From contig NC_085085.1 of the NCBI RefSeq assembly GCF_963422355.1, positions 6,604,733 through 6,668,732 on the forward strand: DNA of 64,000 nucleotides, in the 5' to 3' direction. This document shows positions 26,401 through 39,800 of this stretch, piece by piece. The translations under genes and the position numbers were made by a program. The notes beneath the pieces were generated by a model. It was not told the DNA's origin. It was given only the letters and a program-made list of their open reading frames with translations, and did no database searches. Numbering within the stretch: the first letter of the stretch is position 1; each line of letters opens with the position of its first letter. This stretch comes from Corticium candelabrum (lineage: Eukaryota; Porifera; Homoscleromorpha; Homosclerophorida; Plakinidae).

Positions 26401-28271
26401 ATTAAAACAGCAAACTACCAGAGAATTGCTACTCTGACTGAGGTGTCAAATATGCACAATATAACTCAATACCTTGTTGGTTAATTCACTGGGCACGAGT
26501 TGTCTATCATTGTCAAGGGTCAAGTGTGATCTCAATAAAGCTAACGTCCTTAGTAAAGCTGACAAAGACAATGCAGATCCTGAACTAAAGATCTATCATG
26601 AATTATGAAGTCACGTGTAAGAAAACAACCACTTTCTTGTTTCAAAAGGAAAACATTGCTGGCACCATAAAAGCAGAGACGGTGGAAACACTCTAGTGAA
26701 TTAGAAGTTTTTCTCAATGGCAATACAATGCTGCTGTAAATGGTGTCATTAGCCGACTTGATGAAAGTTGTTCCAATGATAGAGTTTGGATGAAGATCAT
26801 GGAGTGTCAATTATTTCCAGTTCTTGCATATGGAAGTCATTCTTTAAACTTTGAAAGAAGTTCAGTAGACGTCTGCAAACATTGTGTATCGCAAATGTAT
26901 TAGTCGTGGGCTTGATATGAGACAAAGAGATTGTATAGTGGAAAGAATTCCTGGATTTGTTGAGGTGTCTGAAAGTATTACAAGCTAAATTCCTCTAACA
27001 GGCTACACAATCAAGAAATGAACTTGTGAGAGGACCAGCATTGCTTGTAGTTAGACATGGTTGCCCTGGACATGGACTGAATATGTAGATGGTAACATTC
27101 TTACAAGGAGGTTGAGTGATTTTGTGTGTTAGTTATGTCATCTGTCTGTGCGTGTGTGTTGTATGTTGCCCCTATGAGGGAACTACACCAGATGTGGTGT
27201 GATAGAAATAAATTATTTTTATTATTATATTATTAAAAGCAACAAGAAAACAGCCAGTCAAGATGCAATGACTTGCCAGTAGAACTTTCTGGAAATTGCA
27301 GTGCTGACGGAGATATAAACCACAGTACTCAACATTAAGTTGTCCAATGCCCACAGATCTAAGCAGAACAAGCTAGCTGCCAAAATTACTAATACATGCT
27401 GCTTCTTCCAAGTAAAGCAGTAGCTAAGCTTTGAGATGGTGCAGTGAATTTGTCCTGACATGATGCCGTCATCAGCAATTAAGGTTCTTTCTAGAATTTC
27501 AGGAACACAGCATAATGTGTGCCAAAACATCCTTGGCTACATGCACACACATGAAGAGAGCTAGGAAAGCAAGGCTTCTAAGCATAACACACCCTCTTTG
27601 AAGGTGTGCTCTACATGAAGCAATACGTAGAAAATCTTTCTATGTATGGACAAGAACAGTCAGCTTCCTGGCAAAACTGAATTGTCTGCGACAACCAAAC
27701 TAACATGTCAATTAACAAAATTAACTAAAACAGTACTTCTAAGTAAGAGATGATTGATTACTCACTTGCTAAAATAATAATTATCCAGCTCAAAAACACG
27801 CAAGCCAACCACTTGATAAACACTAACAAAAACTGCAAAAACTTGTGCTTTGAAAACATATTAACACTCACAAACAGCACAAACAACCACCTGTTAAATC
27901 GTCAATTAACTAACAAGTACCAGCTGAAAACTTTTACTGCATCAATGATCAACATCATTTGTTACTAAACATTTTGTGGTACATGTGTATCAATCCGTGC
28001 TCAAGATGCTCAGAAAAATACATACCTGTATGTTCCAACTTGCTTTTGCTACCTACATTGAAAAGTCGAATGTGAAGACTCCCACGAATTTCAGCATTTG
28101 CCCTGGGAGGTCTTACACTTCCACTTCGAGCCTAGGAATTAAAGAATTTAGCATCTGCATAGCACAAATGCACTCATGCACAAGTGCGCACGTGAACACA
28201 CACACAGACACACACACAGACACACAAAATGCACACAGACACACAGACACAGACACAGACACACAAACACA

Positions 28272-28309
<38 letters not shown>

Positions 28310-28340
28310 CACAGAAACAGACACAGACACAGATGCGCGT

Positions 28341-28383
<43 letters not shown>

Positions 28384-31300
28384 CATGCATGAAATGTACA
28401 TTCATACTTCCCAAACAAGATCTTACAAAGTCTCCTAGCAAAGTGGGCATGTCATCTGAATATTCAACATACGTTACTGGCACCTCATGTGTCACCTGAA
28501 CTGCCTCGCGACCTTCCCGTATGAGATGCTAGTAATACGTTAGCATAAAACTGGCATACCAGTGTCTTCCGTGACTGTCATTACCATCAAAGGAATGAAG
28601 GCACTTCCAACATGAAGCAATGACTCACCATCCCACACATCTACCTGAAGTGACCTAGTGTGAAGATACCGAGCTAGTCGTCGACTTTCATCTGCTTCAA
28701 AATCAGAAGGATCCACAACAAATTCCATCTTTAACAAACAAAACACATAAAAACTCACATATTTATGACATATGATTATTTGATAACAAACATAATTTGA
28801 TGCATTTCAAACAGCAAAAGTCTCTAGTTGCACAAAATTGTGTTGCAACCTACATTATGTATATTTTTGGCAAAAGTTAATTTCTTCAACTAAGCAGCAA
28901 CAAACAAAAATCATAATAGCTCTTTATATACATGTATTACATAACACTCTACATCACCTCTTCACTGTTGAAACACAATCGGCAAACTTAAGAGACAAAA
29001 GTCATTAAAATAAGATAAATAGCACTACTACAAGCATTAATTCTAGGTGTACATAAAGCCCCTGTAGTTTTCAAATCTGTAAACCTTTCTGGTGCTAACA
29101 GAGTCCCAAATTATTATTGACTAGCATTAAACACTTGCTGAATAATGCATTGATCATCACCGTCATCCATTATTGTCTTCATTTCTACAGTGTGCAGGGG
29201 TGCAAGACTGTGCTGTTGCAAAAAGAGATAAATAAAGTAACACAGAAATGCTAACACACCTTGTAAACTTGTGCCAAATAGAACTGTTACGGATAATTTA
29301 AAATGTAGCTGAACCTTACAAACTTATAATTTCTAGCATAAATTGTTGTTCCCAATCACTTGCAACCAGACTACAACACACTGATACTTACTACACAGTA
29401 TTACTGACCTGATATCCACAAACACTGTCAATCCTTGATAACTTGGTAAGGATGTGAATAGATGTAACATTGAGTTGGCTGTCTGAATTTAATCCAGACA
29501 AAAGCAACCTGTAAAAGCCAATAGCAATAATCCCAACTAGACTCATGCACCCATGCACATATATACACTCAACCCTACACATGCCTGCTAGCATAATATA
29601 ATACATCACAAATACTGACCGTTCAGTGGTGACAGCCGGAAACCGATAGAACTGAAATGTAAAGAACACCACTCTGTACAATGGACTACAACACATAAAT
29701 ATCGTGTTGACAGATACTCATACAACAAATGACAATAGACTCAACCTGATAATTTGACTTCCTTCAGCTGAATTCACAGATGACTCTTGCATGGATGGAA
29801 TACTGAGAACAGAAACCATAAAATGCAAGGCAGCACTGACAGTAAACTGTAACATACTTTGATATTGCAAGAAACTGTATTGTGATGTTGTTGCATTGAA
29901 GTGGCTGTCGAAGCTCTCTGTCTGGATTATAGGACACGGTCTGCTGAGAGTCGACTTCCACTGGTGTTCTGCCTTTACTGTCCTTAACTTCAGGAAATCC
30001 AGCAGTATGCAGTTGTGCATATGCAGATCGAGGAATATGCGAATGAGCACTGTAGAATGACATAAATTGTAAAGAAAACACACAGACAAACAGACAAACA
30101 GATAATCACAAATCAGACATCTTCTTTGACTCTCATTCTTGTATGGACATCAAATCAAACATATCTCGGGGTCATACTTAGTCACAAGACACTGTGTCAG
30201 CTGCAGCCACTCAAGAAGCAAATGCAAGAGTGAAATCTTTGTATCGTAACCCCATCAGTAATAGGGTAATGTTAGTAATATGCATTTTGGCTGCTGGAGA
30301 GTTCAGGCAGAGAAACTTCATACGAAGCTCACAAAGAAGTCACAAGATGATAAGGGAAGAGGAATCCAGCAATTTTCAAAACTGAATAGAGCACAAATGC
30401 AACTACTCAGAACAAGATTGCAAAATATTTCTTGTATGTTCTAGTGCCAATGTTTCTCTTGTAATCTCTGAAACCTTACGGTCCTTGTTAGTGTTGAGAA
30501 TAGCCGTAGTGGTAAACATACAGACAAAAATTGCTGAGTTCAAAACTCAAATGACAATGAAGAAGGTCTTTTTGGCTTAGCTACAACATTGTGATACAAG
30601 TGTGATCACGAAAAAACTAGCTATGATTTCATCAAGACCCAAGGCTATTATGGGTGTCAAAAATTACAAGTAACTACTCTACAATAAAACGAGTCATCAA
30701 ATCAATGTTTCTAAGTCAGTAGTAGTGAGTGATTATGCAGCCTATAAAAGAGTTGGCTGCTGCAACAATGCTGAGCTTAGCTATGACCATTTACATCAAT
30801 TCGCATAATTTCAGACAGAATCTAAATAAAGACAATTCACATTCACCTGACTGCCTCAGGCAACTCCATATTTGTCACCACCAGGTCCAGAGTAAGCCAA
30901 CAACCATGAACAGAATACAGCAAAAGGAATGCAAGAGTTGCTATTGCTGATTGCACATATGTAGTGCAATCCTTTTGTAAGCTGCTACTATATGTGATAA
31001 TACAATGCTGTTAAAGTGATAGTGCAATTGCTTCTAAACAAGACCCACGTAATGTATGAAAAGTGCTCACTCAAAGATACTCATCTCAACTTTGCTCTTA
31101 TCTAGAGCATTTGCTGGTCAATTCATAGTGCTAATAAGCATTAAAATGAAGTAACATTGCAATCGAAATGTGAATAAAATAAAAAATCCATCCAACTTCA
31201 AAAATTAATTGAAACCAGATCATTTTCACATTACTAATCACTCAAAAACAACTCTACTATTTACTATCACAGATAACTTAAAAATCTGGACCAACTTGAA

Positions 31301-33270
31301 ATCATCTAAAAATTGACTCAAGACTATTATCAAGGGCAGCAAAGACGGTACGACAGGTACGACAGGTACGGTGATTGCTGTACCACTCTTTGAAGCGGTA
31401 TGGCACACTAGCAGAGAGCCAAAGTCATGTGACCGATGTAACTGCATCAGCAAGAGGTATCTTTAATAGCATTGATGAAAACCTCAAACTTTTATCGGCA
31501 TTATGACAGTTGAGAAACATCTCACAATAATTGATGTACTTAGTAAGACCATGCAAAAAGAAATAAGTAGTGCAGTAAAAGCCAAAGTATTTGCATCTGT
31601 TGCTCGTCATCTTCGTCGTCAAAGAAAAAAAGTGATGCACACTGACAACAGTTTGGAAAATTTTGGAATGAACTCCTGGCAAAAGCTATATATACTAAGT
31701 AGGAAGTAGAAGAGCCAGTTTAACTATGCAGAAGAAAAGCAACAGCTAGACAAAGTTGACAAATTTCAGCAAGCAGTTTTACAACCAAACCTCTGAAGAG
31801 TTCTATGAAAGGCATAACTTCAAGATTGTTGACAAACTAAGTATCAAAGTAGAGAGCGCTCTTGAAAGACCCCAATTTGTTCTGTATACCAAAATTGAGA
31901 AAACAATCATGTCTACTTGCTGCTTATCAATGCATATGGCCACCTCCCTGACAGTCACACAATTCATGAGAACAGCAAGAAGATTGTTCTCATCCCTCAG
32001 ACAGCTGAAGACATTTCTGCATTCACACTGAAGCAAGAAATGCTAAACCACCTTCTCTTACTTCATATTCATAAAGATAGGGCAATAGATGTAACTGCAG
32101 CCTGAAGAAAATTCGTTTTAGTTAATGAAGGATGTTTATGCTTGTCTGCTAAATTTTGATCAAGTGACTGATTGTCAAAGATAAACATCATTTTCGCCAC
32201 AAAAAGTATTTGCCATACCACTTTCCGGAATGCTCCATCGCCCCTGATTATTATGAATACCTTACATATCTCAAGAACTTGAAAGCATGATCAATCTAGT
32301 TGAAACAACTTACTGGATTCTCTAAGCGAGTTTTGATGTATTGTAATTTTCTTTAAAATATTTACATACCTAATGTTGATGATGCTGACAATACATAGTA
32401 CAGTCTAAATGCAATGACCAATAGAGAGACAGGCAAATAGACAAACAAACAAACAAACAATGACCAATCAAATGGACAAATTAACAAACATTGAAATTGA
32501 ACCATATGAAACATATTCACACAACATAGATATTTCCAAAATACATACGAAGAGTAGTGCATAGCAGCTGGTAGTGTTGTTGGACCTCGAGCTGTAGTTA
32601 GTGGTGGAAAATTAAACAACTGTTGTTGTGCTGATACCTGTCCACTGCTTAGGGGTGCAACTCCTACAACAGGAGTGTAGGGTAGTAATGAAAGTTCTCC
32701 CTGTTGACCTTCCAGCTACACAAAAAATAATAGCAAAACTCACTCTACAAACAAGAGAACACACCTCATCAGCTGGAGTTGAAGTGGCAGGCCTGTTTAG
32801 TAGTTCTTGCATTGCCAGAGGAGTAGGAGTAACAACTGATGCTAATGGTCGATGCTTGGGAGTGTCATGTTCCACCTGTCGCACAAAATGTCATAAACAA
32901 AACCAGTACACGTACCATTTAGCTATATCAACCACTTTATAGTGCACATTAGCTCTAAACTGTCTCTTCACCTCTTTCCTTTTTCTTTGCATTTCAATTA
33001 TTCCTCTACCTGTCAGTCCACCTCTCTGTATATGCATGACATGTGATGCACATCTATTGCTATTGCTAATAATACTTGTTGAGAGTCTGATAGCCTTATT
33101 ACAACAACAAAAACGAATGCGTGTCCATATTTGTCTGACATTCTGTTGGTCTGTCTGTACAACAAGAAATAGCATGGCATCACAATTACTCACAATTCCT
33201 GAATGACCTGGTGTCGCAGGTTGTCGAGGTAATGGTGGTCTGCAAATACAAGAAAACATCATAGAACTGT

Positions 33271-33345
<75 letters not shown>

Positions 33346-33753
33346 AAAAATCCTAAATGTCACAAGCTGCCTCTCAGAGATCATGCCCCAGCTGTTAAGC
33401 TGGGCCCTGTGCGCTACTCAGGGAACTCTGGGCCTGCGCTAGCAAATTCCTGGAGCCAGGCCAGGCACTCGCAGGAGCACCGACTTGTGAAGCCAACTGT
33501 GGTGTGAGCACCCGAAGTCTCACCAGGACCCCAGTGGCTGATGTCACGTCACAGCCGATGGCTGCTTAGGACCCCAGTCAATGACCAGGTACTCATTTAT
33601 ACTCCTGAGTCGAGAGAAGCAAATGTGTGTTAGTTTCTTGCTTAAGGAAATTATGCCATAGCTCGCCATCACTGTGACTTGAACTTGCGATCCTTCAAGG
33701 TCCCAGATGTAAACACTCTATAAGATGACTCTCTAGCCAACTGAGCTATCGCA

Positions 33754-33847
<94 letters not shown>

Positions 33848-36800
33848 AGCATATGCACAAAAACACACACAGAATTGGATTCTGACCTATGTAAACACAA
33901 GAATACTCATCCACATACCCATGTAACAAGCACCTCAACATCGACAAAACCAAAATTTACACATGCATAAACCAAGATTGCACCTTGCAGTAGTCTCTAC
34001 ATGAGTAACTATAGTCTCTTGCGCATCATGAAAAATATCAGCTTCTGAATGTTGCCAAGTGTGAAGTTCTGAACCAATATCTGACATAGCAGCAGATGGA
34101 CGCCGCACATGACTGGAAGGTAAGAAAAATAAAAAACCTGTATGGGCTCACAATTGCAGTTCAATACCCACATGATTATACATACCTCACATTCTCAGAC
34201 CTCTGCTTTTCATCCTAATTCAGAAATAAGAAATTATCAGCACTTAATTGAACACCTCAGAGCACATATTGATGTAAAAATCAGCAAACTCCATATCAAT
34301 TATTTCCACAGCTCAAAACCTTTTCTAGACAAAAAATATAAATCTGGGACTTCCAGGACTTCTCTCAAAATAATTGACCGAGCTGAAGGCAACATCCAAT
34401 TGCAAGTGAGAAGCAACAAGGTAAGGAGCACTCGAAGCTGAGTTGGCACATTGACCTAACTGTCACAGTGTGACTGATGAAACTGATTTCTGTCATGGGC
34501 ATAGTCAAAAAACAAACTACCAAGAGCTGCACTACCATAATTCAAAGACATGCTAAACATTAAGGTGTCATGGAGTTGAACTGTGTCTATAACTTTCCTA
34601 GCCATGAGTGAATAAGATTGCCCTTGGTAACAGGTTTATTCAGCACACAAAAAGACTGCCACATGACCATCTGAGCTCCATGTCCCATATAGCATACTTA
34701 ATTAACCACACCCATGCTTTATAAATTGGGTTTGCTTGTCTCACCTGTACTGCATACTTGAAGCTCACTGTTCCACAATCACCATCACCAAGCTAACAGA
34801 ATAGCAGCACACAATGATAAGCTGATCAATGACTGTAACTAACATATATGATAATAAGCACCTGATTCTCTGTTACATCACAGCCAACAAATATGAATGT
34901 ATGTCCAGGATTAGGAGCTGCTCCTCCACATAATGATAGCTCAACGTGATGGTATGCGCTTGTTGCTTCTGCTGGTGTCCACGCTGCCCAGCAAGCAACT
35001 ACAGACTGCGACTGAGACTTTGTCATACTAGTGATCCCAGGATTTAGCTGCAACACAAAGACACTATAAATTCTAACTTACTGACATGCCAAAATCAACA
35101 TACTGTTGGTACATGAAACATTCAGTTAGACAGCTTGTCTGACTACACAAATCTCAGCACTATGAAGTCTAATTCCAATCTTAACTTCTGTTTAATCATA
35201 TTCGTGAGTAATCAAACTAGTGTAGGTTTCATATAGGACTTACTATTACAAATTTCAAACACAACACAGACAAACAGTAAGCAGAGCGCTACCTTGTCAT
35301 GCTGAGTGAGAGGCCATGATATTACATACTCCAACATAAAGACAAGAGTGTACAGTGAATGAGCCACCACATCAGTCAACTGTATAACTGTTGGTAGTGC
35401 CAATTCTTTCACTACAGCATTGTCCTCCCAAGTGGATGCTCGTTGCGACTGCCTGTGCTTCTGTGATCTAGATGGTGTTGTAGGTTTCTCCTTGGTTGTT
35501 ATATCCAAATAGGCAATATACGGCCTCTTCACAAATGTCCAACCATTATGTATACCCACCTAAAATACTAAATTCAAATAACATCTTTGAAAATTTCTGT
35601 TCATTATCTTACTAGAAGGCGTCTCTCTGCTATATTCATATGTATGTCTTCAATCACAGAGTCCTAGTATATAAAGTCAAATTGACTGTGTTCATTGATC
35701 ATCTAGCTGGCTATTTGTACCATACCTTGGCTTTTCTGTCTCGAGTAAAAAGAACTAAGAGTTGACGTTCAAAATGGTCTAGTGATGGATGTAATACAAG
35801 TGACAACTAAACACGGAAAACCAACAGATAAATGAACTAAAATCAGACAGTCAGACAAATTGATGAATGAAAACGGCAGATAAACAAGCAAACACATAGG
35901 CAATCAGGCAATCAATAAGGCAAATCGAATAAAACAAATACAGTCAAATACACAAAACAGCCAAACTTGAATAATAACATTAAACAACGACAACAAACAA
36001 AATAGATATGACCTGAAAAGCAAACATCGCATTCCCTTGTATTTACCTTATCTATTAAAGATGGACTTCTTCTGGCTAACTTTGGTTTCCACAGCAAATC
36101 TAAACATAGCAGAATAGCCTTCCAACATTGTTTTCAAGCAACTCAGTCATGATTTGCATGCATACAGTTCCAAACTCAAACATCTTTGATACAAGTGTGC
36201 AGGTTCTTGGAAACTATAACTATACACCCTTTCTGCAGTTAGCGTAGATGAATTGTTGTTATAAAAAATGATATAAGTCCTATATACTAAAACTTGTTTA
36301 ACCAATTTACACCTGCTACTCCCAGACCTTCCTTTACATCACCTCTTCTAGTCACCATTGCAATTGAGAACTTGAAATAATGTAAAGCTTCTCAGAAATC
36401 AAAGACTTCAAGGAAGGGCAATGATACAGATCATGACTAAGCTGATGTAATGCTCCAGAGAATAACACACAAAAAAAAAACCCGCATATCGTAAAGATAT
36501 ACTGCATATCAAAACAAAGAGTGACATTCTGTCACAATGATCTCTCTTTCTGACTCACCAAGAGGGCTAATACTCATTCCACCTTCTGTCTTGTTGAAGA
36601 TTCCTGGAATATCATCTTGAGCACCAACAAACACGTTCTCAGGAAGTAAATGAAGAGCTAGTTGTATTGGTGAGTGTGTCATTAGAAAATAATGAATGTG
36701 ACACCCAGGAAGAGCAGTCAAGCTACCGGTTTCTAAGCAAATTCAAATAAGAATGACATAGTGCAAACAGACAGTATTATAAAGGGCAAGAAGAAAACAC

Positions 36801-39800
36801 TGGTAATTACGCAAAGCAGTCAGAAAAGTATAAACAGTTTGCAAAAAAACAGCAACTGAAAGTTGTATGCACAGACAGATAATTAACAGACAAGCAAACA
36901 GATATATTAATAACTAAGAAACAACAAACAAACAAATTATCACATAAAACAGTTTTGCCTCAATTGCTCCAAGTTTCTAATACTTGTATAACTTTTTAAT
37001 CACCTACATTCCCTACTTTAAATTAACACACAAAGATTTTACACAGACTATCTAGATGGTCATTGTGGTACTGTACCTAAGTTATATGTAGTCCAGTTGC
37101 CACCCAAGACAAGTAAGCAATTTTAAATCTCTATTCATGTTAGAGTAACAATGCACACCTTTAGCCTTTCTTGAAGTCTTGTAATCTTGTGCTATCACCA
37201 CTACCACAAAGTCTGCATGCTTGTGCAAAGTCGATAATATCATTTGAATATATAATTTCACACCCAGTATGTAGGTTAGAAATATGAATTGAATAAGTGA
37301 GAGTTAAATGTACGAAACAATCGAGTTTCCAAAGTCCTACAACCATCACTGACTCAGCAAAAGTCAGACAAATAAACAGACAAACACAAACCACAAACAG
37401 TTAAATCAATGGCAGATACAACTGATGCACAAATAGACAGACAAATGGGTAAATGACTAGCAATACAAAAATGAATATATAAAACAGTCAGACAAATACA
37501 CCTGAAGGAACGTTGTCAACATAGAATAGCAACCTAGGCGATCCCTGGTACACATCAAGCCTACAATACCAAACAACATAACCATACATTATAATTCTAT
37601 TGGTTAGCATTTTCATTGCCTCGCTGTTTGAGATGAGGCTTTAGCTGTTGTATCTTTCAACAGATTCACATTCCCAAATGGAGCAAGATATGTCCAACCA
37701 CACGACAGCTCCTTCACTGTACCATGAATTGCCACTGCAAGAATGAATACCCAATCACCAACTACAAACTATCAAATACTCTCAACTGGTACAATACGTG
37801 CACCCTTTTTGCGTTAAAATTTTACCAAGTTCCAGAACTATCATTGTACTTGGATCTGTGTTTGAAGAATGAAAATACACATTCTGAAAACAACAATAAC
37901 TTTGAGTTAGATTGAGAACACAAGCAAGCTACTTTGGTTAATATATTTGGAAAATATTGAGTACCCCACACCAAATGCTCAAAATTTATTCGCTACTTTA
38001 GTGGGTGTTAAACGATTTACCAGGCTCAACTTGGAGCAAGCCTACCAACACATGGAAGATGATGCCATAAGCCAACAGTATTTGACGATCAATAAGCACG
38101 ATGGCAAACAGTAATGTTTCAATGACCAACACCTTATTCTTCTGGTAGTGATAACACATAACAACACCAATTTAGTGGCTAGTAGCAAATCTCTTCTATT
38201 ATCTAGCTACAAAATTGACACCACCATAAACAGAACAGAAATGAGAAGTCCTGTAGCATACAACAATACAATATTGGCTTCAGTGTAATCTCAGATATCA
38301 CAACTACAGCAAAATTCAACAAAAAAACCATTGGAAACATAGTACCTGATTAATGTTAATAGAATCTTTTCGATTTGCTGTTGCTTTTCTCAGTAAGAGA
38401 TGACTACTCCATGTTCTGCCAAAAAACTGTCTGCTTTTGCTGTGATAAAGGGTGGCATTTACCTTCAACTGAACGGTCTCACCAGACTACACACAAACAT
38501 GGGTGAATGAAGTTCCTGACACTGCATCACATGATCGATATATTGTACAGTACATAACAAAAATCCAATATTCATAAACAGTTTACTATGTATATTGAGT
38601 TATACTACATTACCTCTGCACTGTACAACGTTTCTATTATACATATAAAGACCACCACCCTCTCTGATTATGGATATTAATGGAAAGTACAATTTCTAAA
38701 CTTACTGACATCAAACCTTATCAAAGGATTATGAACAACAACATTGCGAGTCCTTGCCACAACACATGATACAGTATACTATTGTTCAGCTACTGCCTAA
38801 TTTACAATAATGAATTCATGTAAAATGAAACATATCGAGCTACACAAACAAAATGTCAACTTCAGTCGAATGTGACTATGCAACAACGAGAAGCACATCG
38901 GTCTACTATTAGCTGAAACATGAATTGGTTAATAAGATTCACACATAATAACTTTTAAAGACTCCACTTTCAGTCTTGTACTCACACAATTATTGAGAAA
39001 GTCCTAACTGTAAGCCAACACGATGGCATATAAACAAAACATTACACCGCACAAACTTCTATTCAAAGTAGTGATAGTCTACAGACAATTTACACTCTCT
39101 TTATCAGCTCTTTCAAAGCATTGCTATTGTTTCCATCAACTAGACAATGTCAAGCACATGTGACTTACAGTAAACCTCAAATTTAATGACTATGGGTTTG
39201 AAAACTCTGATGTTTCAACAGAGTCGCTTATTGCACAAAGTGAAAATGCCATAGTTCTATGTGTGCTAACTTACTTTTAATTGAACAAATATATTGTTGT
39301 GCTGTACTTAATATATTCCTTCAAACATAGCAACTAGTCTCACACAATCAGACCCTTTCCCATTGATAGGTACAATAAGAAATTAGGCTATGCTGACTTG
39401 GTACCATAGATAGGTCACGTGCATTGCACACATCAAGATTCATGTACAGTCGCATTCCCCCTACTAGACATTCCTGGACAATTGTTGTCAATGAAAAAGG
39501 AAAAAACAGTTAGCAAAAGATGATTCTCTTTCCAAATGAAGAAGACACTAGAGGTGCCAGACAAAAAAATTATCAGAAACAAAACACAAAAAACAAGAGC
39601 CCTCTATGGCACATATCTGCATGCACTACCATTGCAATGTAGCTGTAAATGTGTACAGTGTAAGCATGCGCAACAACACCAAAAGTCAACGTGCAGTTAA
39701 TAGGTGATAATCTACAGCTTGTAGAGCTCGTGGGCTAAATGTCAAGCAAGAAAAGCCAGTTTTGAACAGTTTGTTGATGCTTACAACTTGCAGCGATTCC

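Larger units (their letters stand above)
24822..28052 (-). other. NPHP4 intron containing LINE remnant and tandem duplication
   Basis: A 3.2-kb intron between exons 28053-28131 and 24729-24821. It holds a decayed LINE at about 26540-27240 and a tandem duplication at 26058-26190. Nothing else is recognisable. Confidence 0.6.

Noticed and set aside
28113..28499. Several Cys/Val/Ser- or Thr/His-rich ORFs on both strands
   Set aside because: Products of the compound CA/CAGACA repeat in an NPHP4 intron; the real exons here are 28053-28131 and 28427-28528.
33676..33757. tRNA-like sequence with A and B boxes
   Set aside because: Head of a repeated SINE; the acceptor stem and anticodon arm do not fold as a functional tRNA by eye, and the same head occurs at 11315-11400.
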